A stretch of 14,262 nucleotides of DNA from positions 1 through 14,262 of the forward strand of contig JAIVHQ010000247.1 of the NCBI GenBank assembly GCA_020200995.1, given 5' to 3'. The notes below the pieces were generated by a model, which did not search any database, was not told where the DNA came from, and saw only the letters and a program-made list of their open reading frames with translations. Shown one piece after another: positions 7,112 to 14,262 of this stretch. Source of the stretch: Flavobacteriales bacterium (GTDB lineage: Bacteria > Bacteroidota > Bacteroidia > Flavobacteriales_D > Cryomorphaceae). The number at the start of each line of letters is the position of its first letter. Within the stretch, counting starts at the first letter, position 1. Both the position numbers and the translations under genes were made by a program.

Positions 7112-7119
7112 TATATTTG
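7112..7119 (+). promoter_or_regulatory. Bacteroidota-type -7 box (TATATTTG) for the kinase operon
   Basis: An exact TAnnTTTG match 82 bases upstream of the ATG at 7202, implying a 5' leader of about 75 bases. No clear -33 TTG element at the usual spacing. Confidence 0.4.
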
Positions 7120-7201
7120 ATTTTTAACAACCTCACAATCCACCATTGAATCCCGCCCTGAAATCAACCGGCCCTTGCATTGCTACAAACTTTGACCGGT
7201 G

Positions 7202-10200
7202 ATGGGCCGAATATTCCAATTTCTTTTAATCATTGCGGCGGTGGGATTTTTAGTCTCACCGCCGGTTGATTTATTTGCCCAGGAATACCTTTACGACCGT
7301 TGGGGTGTGAAGGAAGGGCTTCCGCAAAATACCGTGAACCAAGTAATCCAAACGCGCGACGGCTATATCTGGCTCGCTACGGAGAGTGGCCTCACGCGGT
7401 TTGACGGAGTCGAATTTCTATCAATTTGCCGTAGACGACAACAATGTACTCTGGCTTTTCGTCGCTTCCCAAACGCACTTAATTGGCTTGTATGCAGATA
7501 CCTATGAGCCCGTAATGGATGTAGATCCGCCCAACTGGCATCGGTTGTCCGCTCAACTTCCATTACATGAAAAATTCCTGCCGCTTTCCTTTGATTTAGT
7601 GGGATTTAAGGATGTTACCTCTCCTTCGGGGAACAAGCGAGACGCGCCTAAACCGCAGTATGTTGTGCGGGCTGCCATACCCGGAGCTGCCGCGAATACC
7701 CAATGGATGATAGATGCGACACATCTGTTTAGATGTGAGGATTTCAGTTGCACCGAGAAATTCCCTCTGCCCAAGGCATACCTGGACAACGGCGCTAAGA
7801 TATTTTCCCTCGTCAATGATAAGCTATACCTCCGTGTGACATCATGTCCCGACCTCCTGGTTTTTGACGTTTCCTCCGAGACTTTTTCTTTGCTCAACGG
7901 AGCCGAAATATGCCCGAATGGCACTGTTTTTCAGGTATACCCCGACCGCGAGGGCAATATTTGGTACGCCACTTCCATTTGCGGATTGGTCAAGGCCAAG
8001 CCGCCCCGCTTCACCTACCTCGACGCCGAAGACAGCGCACCCGTGCAGAATTTCTACGCCATTAAGCGCGACGAAGAAGGCCGCACCCTTATCGGCACCA
8101 TCAGCAACGACCTCATCATTTTCGACGCGGATGATAACCTGATTGAAACGCCCGACTATCTTCCGAAAATCAGATCCTTCCTCCCGAGTATCGAGATTTT
8201 TGAAGGTGCGATTTACCTCAGTGTGGTGGTGTACGATCATATCTACAAGTGGCAAAATGATGCCGTTGAGCGCATTAATTTTACCGATACAATCCCACGC
8301 CACACCAATGCCATCTATGCCTCAGGGCGAGGAGAACTGCTGGTTGGTACGCAGTTGGGCGTTTTTGTGATGATCGACGGCCGCCTGGAGCCACACCCCG
8401 TTTCCGGAAAGGAACCCGCGCTCGACGTCAACACCTTCCTCGATGATAACGAAGGCCGCATCTGGATGGCGGGCGACCGCAAAATAGTGTGCTACAATCC
8501 CGCCAACGGCAGGATCGAATTCAACTCCGATGATTTTACGGACGAAGACAGGTTTTATCGCGGGATGAGCATTGACGATGAAGGACGCATATACGTCGGC
8601 TCATACGGCTTCGGTCTCCACGTGATCGAGGACGGTCGTTTCCACCGCATCACTGTAGGGCAGGGCCTTGCGGAGAATGTCGTGTCGACCGTGACGGAAG
8701 ACAGCAAAGGCAATATTTGGTTTACCGGCAATATCGGACTGAGCAGGATTGTAAAATCGGATCTGCTCGAATTGCTCGCGGGCGACCGCAAAAAAGTGAG
8801 CGCCGTGCTGTACAACGAGCAAACCGACGGCTTGCGCACAGGTGAGTTCAACGGCGGTATCCAACAGGCCAAATGCTGGTTGGGCGGAGAGCGCTACATT
8901 TTTCCCTCGATGAAGGGCGCGGTCATCGTCGATTTTGCAGACATGCGATTCAATACCCTGCCCCCGCCCGTGCACATCGAACAGCTTTCTTATAATGACT
9001 CCCTGTTTTTGGCCGCGCCGAAGCTCGAGTTGACCTATGCTGCCGGCCGCCTCGATATTTCCTACACAGCACTGAGTTTCGTGTCGCCCGAAAATGTGCG
9101 GTTCAAATACCGCCTCGAAGGCTACGACCGGGAGTGGATTGACGCCGGGTCGGAGCGCAAGACTAGCTATAGCAAAATTCCGCCCGGCGATTACACCTTT
9201 CGCGTCATCGCCTGCAACAATGAGGGCGTTTGGAACGAAGAGGGCAGCGCGATGGCCCTCTCCATCATTCCGCCGTTTTACATGACCTGGTGGTTTCGCA
9301 TCGTGGCGATCGCATTCGGGTTTTTCCTCACCATATTTTCGGTGTCGCGCATCATTGCTTTTCGCAGAAAGCGGGAGCGCGATAAGTCGGCGCTGATGGA
9401 CATCCTGCCTGACCTCGTCTTCAAAATGGACCGCAACGGTCGATTTGTAGACATGTACGGAAATCCCGATAACCTCACCCGTCCCATCCCCGAGCGCTAC
9501 CACCGCAGCCTGGACGACCTTCTGCCCGATGGCCTCACCGACGAGGCCCGCCGACTCATCGACCGCGCTTTTGAAACAGGCGCCATGCAGGAACACACCT
9601 ATGAGGTAAGCGGAGGGAAAACCTTTGAAAGCCGGTACATCGCCATCGACCGGTATGAGGTGCTGTGCATCATACGCGACATCACTGCCGCTAAAGAGGC
9701 CGAGCGAAAAATTCGCAAGGGAGAGAAGAAACTCTTCAAGGCCCTTGAGAAGGAAAAGGAACTCCTCAAGGCCATCACGCGGCAGCAAAAAATGCAGCTC
9801 GAGGCCATCGTAAACACCGAAGAGAAGGAGCGAAAGCGCATCGCCCGCGACCTCCACGACGGGGTGGGGCAGCTGCTCTCGAGTGTGAAAATCAACCTCG
9901 GGGTGGCCAGGGAATACATCGCACAATCGAAGTTTTTGGAAACCACTGAGCTGGTCGACGTATCGAGGTCGGCCATTGACGAAATCACCGAAGAACTCCG
10001 CAATATCTCTTACAACCTCCTGCCGCCATCCCTAGAGCAGTTCGGCCTCGCCTCTGCCATCGCCGAAGAGGTGAACAAGCTCAAAACCAACCCCGAACTT
10101 TTCGTCCATTTCGACAATTCCACCACCGATATCAAGTTCGATCCCAAGGTGGAAATCGTACTTTTCCGCGTATTTCAGGAATTGCTCAACAACGCCCTGA

Positions 10201-10436
10201 AGCACGCAGACGCGAGCGAAATAACCATACAGCTCATCCAGCACAAAACAGAGTTGGTGCTGATGATCGAAGACGACGGCACCGGATTTGAATTGCGCGA
10301 AAGCGTGGAGAAAAAAGACAGCAGCGGCCTGAAAAACCTGTACTCCCGAATCAATTTTATCGATGGGAAAATCACCGTGGACAGCACCCCGAGTTCAGGA
10401 ACCAGCATCATCATCGAAATACCATTGAAGCCATGA
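7202..10436 (+). CDS. Sensor histidine kinase with periplasmic Reg_prop/Y_Y_Y domains; apparent frameshift at 7418
   Basis: Two frames are needed: 7202-7417 (72 codons) and 7419-10436, joined by skipping one base, giving about 1077 residues. Order: signal peptide (about 1-27); propeller beginning YDRWGVKEGLPQNTV (first blade, ending RFDGVEF); further blades such as REGNIWYATSICGL and SKGNIWFTGNIGL; Y_Y_Y domain (about 607-690, with RLEGYDREW); one membrane helix (about 696-720); PAS domain (731-845); HisKA_3 dimerisation with phosphoacceptor His885 in RIARDLHDGVGQ; and HATPase_c (about 987-1077, ELLNNALKHA, DDGTGFE, GLKNLYSRI). It senses an unknown periplasmic signal and phosphorylates the regulator encoded by the overlapping downstream gene. 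At the join only 13 residues separate RFDGV from the next blade's NNVLW, about 17 fewer than usual, so a small deletion with frameshift is likely; assembly error is an alternative. ATG at 7202 is preferred over the GTG at 7199. The 1016-codon frame that opens at 7386 is an artefact of the shift. Confidence 0.9.
7620..7637 (+). repeat. In-frame short palindromic element encoding SPSGNK
   Basis: TCTCCTTCGGGGAACAAG, inside the kinase propeller (about residue 140). It matches 14 of 18 positions of the element at 10847-10864 in the response regulator and encodes the same six residues. It lies in a poorly conserved loop between propeller strands. Confidence 0.45.
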
Positions 10437-11083
10437 CCGACAAAAAGATAAAGCTCCTCATCGCTGACGACCACCGCGTGCTCCGCGACGGCCTCGTGCT
10501 CATGCTCAAGGATGTGCCGCACATCGAACTGGCCGCCACTGCCGAAAACGGGGAGGAAGTCCTCGAAATCATGGAATCCACCGCCGTCGACGTGCTGCTC
10601 ATGGACATCCAAATGCCCGTGCTCGACGGTTTCGAAACCGCCAAAATAGTGGCCGAGCGCTTTCCGAAAACGAAAATTCTCACCCTGAGCATGCACAGCG
10701 AGCGGGTGTACATCGAGCGCATGCACTCAGCCGGAATCGCAGGATATTTGCTGAAAAGCGCCGGCAAGGAAGAGATCATCAAAGCCATCAAACGGGTACA
10801 CGGCGGCGAGCAGTACTTTTCATCGGAAGTCACGGCGGCGCTGCTTTCCCCTTCCGGAAATAAGCAAGCGGCCATCACCTCCTCGGAGCTCACCCGGCGC
10901 GAGCGCGAAATCCTCGGCCTGATCGCCTCCGGCATGACCAATCCTGAAATCGCCGACAAGCTTTGCCTCAGCACCGACACCATCAAGACCCACCGCAAAA
11001 ACATGATGCGCAAGCTCGATGTGAACAACACTGCGGGGTTGGTAACATACGCCCTTGAGCACAGCGGAAAGCAGGGGGAGTAA
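10433..11083 (+). CDS. LuxR/NarL-family response regulator
   Basis: 216 residues. Receiver domain 1-122: acidic pocket Asp12-Asp13 (IADDHRVLRDGL), phosphoacceptor Asp58 in LLMDIQMP, Ser86 in the LTLSMHS switch, Lys108 in YLLKSA. LuxR-type helix-turn-helix at about 150-212: LTRREREILGLIASGMTNPE, then the recognition helix LSTDTIKTHRKNMMRKLDV. It is a transcription factor that binds DNA once phosphorylated by the HisKA_3 kinase. The start codon overlaps the kinase stop (ATGA, 10433-10436), so the two are translationally coupled and form a cognate pair. The interdomain linker carries SPSGNKQAAIT (139-149), encoded by a short palindromic element also seen in the kinase. Target genes cannot be told from sequence. 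Confidence 0.97.
   Translation: MTDKKIKLLIADDHRVLRDGLVLMLKDVPHIELAATAENGEEVLEIMESTAVDVLLMDIQMPVLDGFETAKIVAERFPKTKILTLSMHSERVYIERMHSAGIAGYLLKSAGKEEIIKAIKRVHGGEQYFSSEVTAALLSPSGNKQAAITSSELTRREREILGLIASGMTNPEIADKLCLSTDTIKTHRKNMMRKLDVNNTAGLVTYALEHSGKQGE
10847..10864 (+). repeat. In-frame short palindromic element encoding SPSGNK (second copy)
   Basis: TCCCCTTCCGGAAATAAG in the linker between receiver and DNA-binding domains. Its first 14 bases recur exactly, inverted, in the intergenic DNA at 11345-11358. TTTCC/GGAAA flanks give a small hairpin (10845-10860). Confidence 0.5.
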
Positions 11084-11384
11084 ATTTTTTGCTTCGTGCC
11101 GATGCGCTGCGGTTCATTTTCGAATTCCCCGAAAAATTTATTTGACCAAATCTCCGTTTTGGATAAATCAAAAAGTGTTTTTTCGAAATATTTCCACATT
11201 CCTTTTTGGCTGTCGTGTGGCAATTCGGGTTTTACTGTTTAAAGGTTGCCGGGTTCAGTCGCCGGGATTTTTTTTACACGGCGGGCATCCTCCGGGCATT
11301 ATCCCGGCTTTGCGATCACATCGGCAGCGAGGCTCGTTTGCATTTTTCCGGAAGGGGATAAAAACATGCGGCCACAGAGATGCG
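11084..11384. other. Convergent intergenic region with repeat copy and hairpin
   Basis: About 300 bases between convergent genes. It contains an inverted copy of the palindromic element (TTTCCGGAAGGGGA, 11345-11358) and a CCGGG/CCCGG hairpin with a 6-nt loop (11292-11307). The hairpin has no good T-tract and could serve only as a weak terminator. The half next to the regulator is AT-rich with several T-runs. I see no gene. Confidence 0.45.
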
Positions 11385-12245
11385 CTACTCGGTCCCGAAG
11401 TCGACCCCGTCTGGGCTGTTCCATTTCCAGCAGGGCAAGCACTTTTCGCTCTCGATCTCCTCAGATTCGGCGGGCAAGAGCGGGAAAAAATCAATCCCCG
11501 TGACGGACTCCACACTGTCGATCGGGACGGCAAACGCCGACACGTGGGCTTTGGAGCGTGCGTTGGGCACGATGAAGCCGATGCCTTTGGGCGCGGGGAG
11601 GCTGTTGTGGAGGATTACTTTGTAGTAGAATTCGGGTACCGCCACCCCGCCGGGTCCGATGGCGGGGAGGCCGTTGGTGAGTACCGGGCCGGTCACCACG
11701 AAGATGGTGTCGTATTCCACAGCCCAGTCGCGGACCTGTTTTTCCAGCTTGCTCCAAATCCCCGTATTGCATGCCGGTACCTGCGGACTCATGTTGCTGT
11801 AGTAAAACGATTCGGACTGCACCTCGGGCGACCAGCCCATATCGGCCGAAGGGGCGAGGTGGCCGCGGTGATAGCCCGAGCCTTTGTAGTCGGCGTGCGT
11901 GGCCGATCCGCTTGCAACTTCGGGGTCGGTGCGGAAATCGTTTTTTCGCTTGTAGGTGTTGCTGGTTCGCTCGGCTGTGAGTACGTAGGCCACCCATTCG
12001 GCCTGCTCGTGCGGCTCTGAGTACAGGAGGCTGTAGGCGAGGTGGTAAACAATTTCTTCGGGGCGGTCCGTTGCGGGAATTTCGAAATACCCGGCTGCTT
12101 TGGCGGCGGCTTCCGCCCGCTCGCGGTCTTTGGCCATTTCGGCCTGCTGTTGGGGAGTGAGCGCTCCTTCGGGCCGGGTCGATTTGGAACAGCTCGCAAA
12201 CAACACTAGTGCATAAATAAAATAAACACAGCTGCGTTTCATCAT
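11385..12245 (-). CDS. DNA/RNA non-specific endonuclease (NucA/EndA family), lipoprotein-like
   Basis: 286 residues from the ATG at 12245 (an in-frame GTG at 12248 and ATG at 12242 are alternatives). The N-terminus is hydrophobic and ends in FASC, a lipobox-like site with Cys19, so the enzyme is probably anchored in the envelope. A short Gln/Ala/Lys-rich linker precedes the nuclease domain (about 50-285). Family motifs: GYHRGHLAPSADM with catalytic His129, the metal-binding NMSPQVPACNTGIWSKLE with Asn160 and Glu167, and the FVVTGPVLT and PEFYYKVIL strands. The usual DRGH motif reads HRGH here; Arg-Gly-His, the essential part, is kept. The enzyme hydrolyses DNA and RNA, probably for nutrient recovery or as a secreted defence nuclease. 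It is convergent with the regulator gene and not in its operon. Confidence 0.93.
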   Translation of the reverse strand: MMKRSCVYFIYALVLFASCSKSTRPEGALTPQQQAEMAKDRERAEAAAKAAGYFEIPATDRPEEIVYHLAYSLLYSEPHEQAEWVAYVLTAERTSNTYKRKNDFRTDPEVASGSATHADYKGSGYHRGHLAPSADMGWSPEVQSESFYYSNMSPQVPACNTGIWSKLEKQVRDWAVEYDTIFVVTGPVLTNGLPAIGPGGVAVPEFYYKVILHNSLPAPKGIGFIVPNARSKAHVSAFAVPIDSVESVTGIDFFPLLPAESEEIESEKCLPCWKWNSPDGVDFGTE

Positions 12246-12251
12246 CACATT

Positions 12252-12486
12252 TTAAGGGAGCAGCAAGATAGGTGAATTATCGGGTTTGCCTTGTGCCTCC
12301 GGTAATTCGGTTACATCCATGCTCGACAAAATAGCATTGACCTCGCACAGTAATATCGCCGATTCAGCAGGGGTTTAAAGGTTGAGGGAACAACATTGGT
12401 TTGCCACTCAGGTTTTTTGTGTTGAGAAGCCCTTGGTTAATTTCGGTAAGGGCACTCTCCCAAAAGTTTAAAATAGGTGGAGCGAT
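12252..12486 (-). pseudogene. Eroded gene fragment with frameshift
   Basis: No long ORF exists here, but the minus strand carries about 39 protein-like codons (IAPPILNFWESALTEINQG, then LLNTKNLSGKPMLFPQPLNP). One frame over comes PAESAILLCEVNAILSSMDV and TELPEAQGKPDNSPILLLP to a TAA at 12252. Removing one C from a CCCC run joins the two into about 78 continuous residues. Upstream, a third frame also reads plausibly (VTHLVVELNAKSRS). This looks like the C-terminal end of an inactivated gene of unknown family, or alternatively a sequencing error in a real gene. The rest of 12487-12574 holds nothing I can name. Confidence 0.38.
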
Positions 12487-12574
12487 CTACTCTTAGCATT
12501 CAACTCTACAACCAAATGCGTGACTTCAGAACCGCACTCAGGTTTAGAATATTTTCGGAGCCCGAATTGCGGGT

Positions 12575-13033
12575 TTAAATTTCCCCCGCAATTTTCAAAG
12601 CCATTGCCTCCAACTCATTCGAAACTCTAAATTTGGTCTGTTTGATTTCGGTTAAAAACGGCTTTATGGAGGGAATAATTCCCATGTGCTTTGCTCGAAT
12701 CATGACACCGACCGTGCCCGTCACATTCAATTGTAATTTCTCCGCCAAACGACGAGCTTTGAGGTCGTCGAGGATCAGGGTGGCGTTGTCTGACTCCAAT
12801 GCCAGAGCGATGGCACTTGCCTCGCCGAGGTCTATTTGGGTTTGAAGGATTCTTTGACGCTGAAGGTCTTTTACCTTCAATACCTCAATCCAAGCGGGAA
12901 TTTCTTCGTCAAATTCCGACAAAATATCTGCAGTAATCGCTACGGTACCGTATACTTTTCGCAAGATGTCAAGCTCACCGATTTGGGAAAGAAGAATGAG
13001 GCAACTCGTATCCGAAATAATAACTTTAGGCAT
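12575..13033 (-). CDS. PIN-domain toxin (DUF3368 family)
   Basis: 152 residues from the ATG at 13033. The frame is open further upstream, but this start overlaps the antitoxin stop (ATGCCTAA, 8 bases) and begins directly with the first PIN strand. Motifs: KVIISDTSCLILL with acidic Asp8; ADILSEF with Glu40; DLGEASAIALALE with Glu71; LILDDLKARRLA with Asp89/Asp90; then the VTGTVGVMIRAK segment typical of DUF3368. PIN domains are Mg-dependent ribonucleases; VapC-like relatives cleave tRNA or other RNA to halt growth, and the target here is unknown. All expected acidic residues are present, so it appears active. It is encoded directly after a UPF0175 antitoxin, the usual partner of this family. 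Confidence 0.88.
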   Translation of the reverse strand: MPKVIISDTSCLILLSQIGELDILRKVYGTVAITADILSEFDEEIPAWIEVLKVKDLQRQRILQTQIDLGEASAIALALESDNATLILDDLKARRLAEKLQLNVTGTVGVMIRAKHMGIIPSIKPFLTEIKQTKFRVSNELEAMALKIAGEI

Positions 13034-13253
13034 TTTCGACATCCTTAGACAGGTCGGAGGGCGGGTAGTTGAAAATGGAAACGCCGTACTTGCCGAGTAG
13101 CTCCGCAAACGTACGTTTTGTAAGCCCCGCCATCTCGGCTGCCTGTCCCAGACTCAGTTTGCCTTTCTCATAAAGTGTTGAAGCGACGATCATGGAAAGT
13201 TCAGCGTCGTTGATGTCCACAGAATCGGGGATGTTGAATTGTACGGTTCTCAT
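13026..13253 (-). CDS. UPF0175 family antitoxin
   Basis: 75 residues from the ATG at 13253. A longer upstream extension of the frame is repeat-derived and rejected. The sequence follows the family throughout: short N-terminal strand (MRTVQFNIPDSV), helix with LYEKGKLSLGQAAEMAGL, then TKRTFAELLGKYGVSIFNY and an acidic tail. The LGQAAEMAGLTKRTF part is a helix-turn-helix expected to bind the operon's own promoter, while the C-terminus should neutralise the PIN toxin encoded 8 bases in overlap downstream. The start codon lies 5 bases after a TATCTTTG box. Confidence 0.9.
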   Translation of the reverse strand: MRTVQFNIPDSVDINDAELSMIVASTLYEKGKLSLGQAAEMAGLTKRTFAELLGKYGVSIFNYPPSDLSKDVENA

Positions 13254-13258
13254 ACATC

Positions 13259-13289
13259 CAAAGATAGGATTAAGTAGGGAAGATTGAAA
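13259..13289 (-). promoter_or_regulatory. Promoter of the UPF0175/PIN module, possibly leaderless
   Basis: On the minus strand TATCTTTG (13266-13259) matches TAnnTTTG exactly. A TTTC (13289-13286) stands 19 bases upstream in the -33 position. The box ends only 5 bases before the ATG, so transcription would begin at or next to the start codon. Confidence 0.42.
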
Positions 13290-13310
13290 GCGGGTATTGT
13301 GAATATGCGA

Positions 13311-13389
13311 TTGATCTGCGATTCCCGATCGGGTCATCGAGCGGTGGCTCGCTTGCGGAGTCGATGGGAGCCGAGGACCGCGATCCTCG
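13311..13389. repeat. Composite palindromic repeat between the two TA modules
   Basis: Contains TTGATCTGCGAT (13311-13322, identical to 6207-6218), the perfect palindrome CCCGATCGGG (13324-13333) and a GAGC/GCTC hairpin. Two 10-mers, GAGTCGATGG and GAGCCGAGGA (13358-13377), are related to those at 3578-3617. A CGAGGA/TCCTCG hairpin follows (13372-13389). It separates the two modules. No gene is seen in 13254-13472. Confidence 0.6.
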
Positions 13390-13472
13390 ATTGGATTTTC
13401 CCAAATGGGCAAGAAAAAAGCACCCCGCATGTCAATCTTCTAACCGGCTTGAGGTCCGAAATCCCTAAATTT

Positions 13473-13838
13473 TTAATATTTCCTTTGCCGAATCCCCGTG
13501 ATTTCTACCACTGTCAGCGCACGCGTGAAGTCAAGAGATTGCTCAAGAACCATCCTTTCGATTATTTTCCCTGGTTGGTCGGCTTTAAACTTGTTTAGGC
13601 GCAGGTAAATAACTCCTTGCTCGGGTTTATATTCTTTTTTGAAAATAAGTTCCCCGTAGTCTCGATCGAAAGTGAGGATTGTGCGCTTTTCCTCAATGGC
13701 AATTGTCATTACTTCTTCATCTCGAATACCCGGGTGATCTATGCCGATTGAGCTTATATCAAACGCCTAATTTTTGAGGTACAAAACACTTCTGAGAGGG
13801 AAATTTTCATTGGCCAAAAATTTCAGTGCGCGGCTCAT
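13473..13838 (-). pseudogene. DUF5615 PIN-like toxin, interrupted by an in-frame TAG
   Basis: From the ATG at 13838 (overlapping the antitoxin stop as ATGA) the frame reads MSRALKFLANENFPLRSVLY, LKN, then TAG at codon 24 (13769-13767). It continues in the same frame AFDISSIGIDHPGIRDEEVM, TIAIEEKRTILTFDRDYGEL and on to the normal end (121 sense codons plus stop). This matches DUF5615 over its whole length: N-terminal strand, DEEV helix, TFDRDYGELIF, GVIYLRL. Besides the nonsense codon, the first acidic position, usually Asp in LADEN, is Asn (LANEN, residue 10). Restarting at Met44 (13709) would omit the first catalytic strand. The toxin is therefore most likely dead. Translational readthrough of the TAG or a base-calling error are the alternatives. 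Confidence 0.85.
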
Positions 13839-14074
13839 GCTGACTTTCGGGTGGGGGAGAACAAAAGCCCGTCCGCCATACATTCCCCGAGATAGGCAAA
13901 TACGGCCTGCAGGGATGTTTTTGAAAGTCGGGGGTAATTTTCGAGCAGCTCATTTTCTGACCAACCTTGAGCAAGGAGGCCGATAATGTGTTCTACAGAC
14001 AGCCTTGTGCCTTTGATTGTTGGTTTCCCCAAAAGCACTTCTTCGTCTGAAACGGCGTGATTGCGCCAATTCAT
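13835..14074 (-). CDS. DUF433 family antitoxin
   Basis: 79 residues from the ATG at 14074. It follows the DUF433 pattern closely: a short N-terminus with SDEEVLLGKPTIKGTRLSVE, HIIGLLAQGWSENELLENYP, then the LSKTSLQAVFAYLGECMADG helix. The family is a winged-helix-like antitoxin normally paired with DUF5615 toxins, and such a gene follows with a 4-base overlap. The reading frame is intact although the toxin is broken. A TATTTTTG box lies 4 bases before the start. Confidence 0.93.
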   Translation of the reverse strand: MNWRNHAVSDEEVLLGKPTIKGTRLSVEHIIGLLAQGWSENELLENYPRLSKTSLQAVFAYLGECMADGLLFSPTRKSA

Positions 14075-14078
14075 ATTT

Positions 14079-14108
14079 CAAAAATAGACTTTTTTGCGGT
14101 ATCCTCAA
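14079..14108 (-). promoter_or_regulatory. Promoter of the DUF433/DUF5615 module, possibly leaderless
   Basis: TATTTTTG (14086-14079) matches TAnnTTTG. A TTG (14108-14106) stands 19 bases upstream. The box ends 4 bases before the ATG, so almost no 5' leader is expected. Confidence 0.42.
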
Positions 14109-14262
14109 TGGTCCGCCTTTGCACGTACCTCGGGGGAGACGTTAGCAATAATGCAATAGCTCAATCATTTCCCATGGAAATCGCATCTCCTTGACACCGA
14201 ACGCCGATTGTTGAGCCAGACTGAGACAAGTGTGAGTGGGCGAGCTTAACACAATGTGCAAG
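14109..14262. other. Right edge, no gene recognised
   Basis: No coding frame with recognisable content on either strand and no strong hairpin. The window ends before any further gene can be identified. Confidence 0.4.

Noticed and set aside
7199..7201. GTG as the start of the sensor kinase
   Set aside because: The ATG immediately after it gives the same signal peptide and is the more usual start.
8601..9926. 441-codon minus-strand ORF inside the kinase gene
   Set aside because: Antisense shadow of a clearly conserved kinase; composition is His/Val/Gly-rich as expected for the reverse of GC-rich coding DNA.
11055..12020. 321-codon plus-strand ORF
   Set aside because: Runs antisense to the well-supported endonuclease and through an intergenic repeat region; no domain content.
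13311..13389. CRISPR-like or riboswitch structure between the TA modules
   Set aside because: The units are short palindromes without regular spacers, and no conserved riboswitch core is recognisable.
14109..14262. Integron attC site near the right edge, suggested by TA modules and a GCTTAAC core-like sequence
   Set aside because: No paired GTTRRRY core with intervening complementary arms can be found inside the window, and GTTAGCA near 14141 breaks the core consensus. No integrase is seen.

Overview
The window looks like a chromosomal segment of a member of the Bacteroidota. The evidence is the mix of families: a choice-of-anchor L secreted protein, a carboxypeptidase-like regulatory domain, a Y_Y_Y/Reg_prop sensor kinase paired with a LuxR-type regulator, and a signal-peptide TonB C-terminal protein. 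Several TAnnTTTG promoter boxes support this. I cannot place it more finely. There are no rRNA or tRNA genes, no CRISPR array and no intact insertion sequence.

Layout. 1-1482 (minus): a two-gene unit of a small secreted protein followed by a choice-of-anchor L protein that runs off the left edge. 1483-2525: an AT-rich stretch with a strong minus-strand terminator hairpin, a 10-bp inverted repeat and one doubtful ORF. 2526-3317 (plus): an exported, probably outer-membrane, protein. 3318-4708: a decaying zone with dispersed repeats, a truncated secreted-protein gene and a frameshifted carboxypeptidase-regulatory-like gene. 4709-5968 (minus): an unrecognised 419-residue helical protein with a central hydrophobic hairpin, the best candidate here for something new. 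5969-6442: tandem 12-mers and a likely regulated promoter for a TonB-C-domain periplasmic protein (6443-6904). 7202-11083 (plus): an operon of a very large periplasmic-propeller histidine kinase, with an apparent frameshift near its N-terminus, and its LuxR/NarL response regulator. The two overlap by ATGA. 11385-12245 (minus): a lipoprotein-type DNA/RNA non-specific endonuclease. 12252-14074 (minus): an eroded ORF and two tandem toxin-antitoxin modules, UPF0175/DUF3368-PIN (apparently intact) and DUF433/DUF5615 (toxin broken by an in-frame TAG and an Asp-to-Asn change).

How the parts fit. The kinase-regulator pair is a one-input sensory system whose target cannot be read from sequence, although a tandem direct repeat upstream of the TonB-like gene is a possible operator. 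The two TA modules share an architecture: antitoxin first, overlapping genes, and a TAnnTTTG box only 4-5 nt before the start codon, which suggests leaderless messages. Three intergenic loci carry related short composite repeats, and a small CCTTCSGGRA-type palindrome occurs inside both the kinase and the regulator as an in-frame SPSGNK peptide. These point to dispersed palindromic elements moving through both coding and non-coding DNA.
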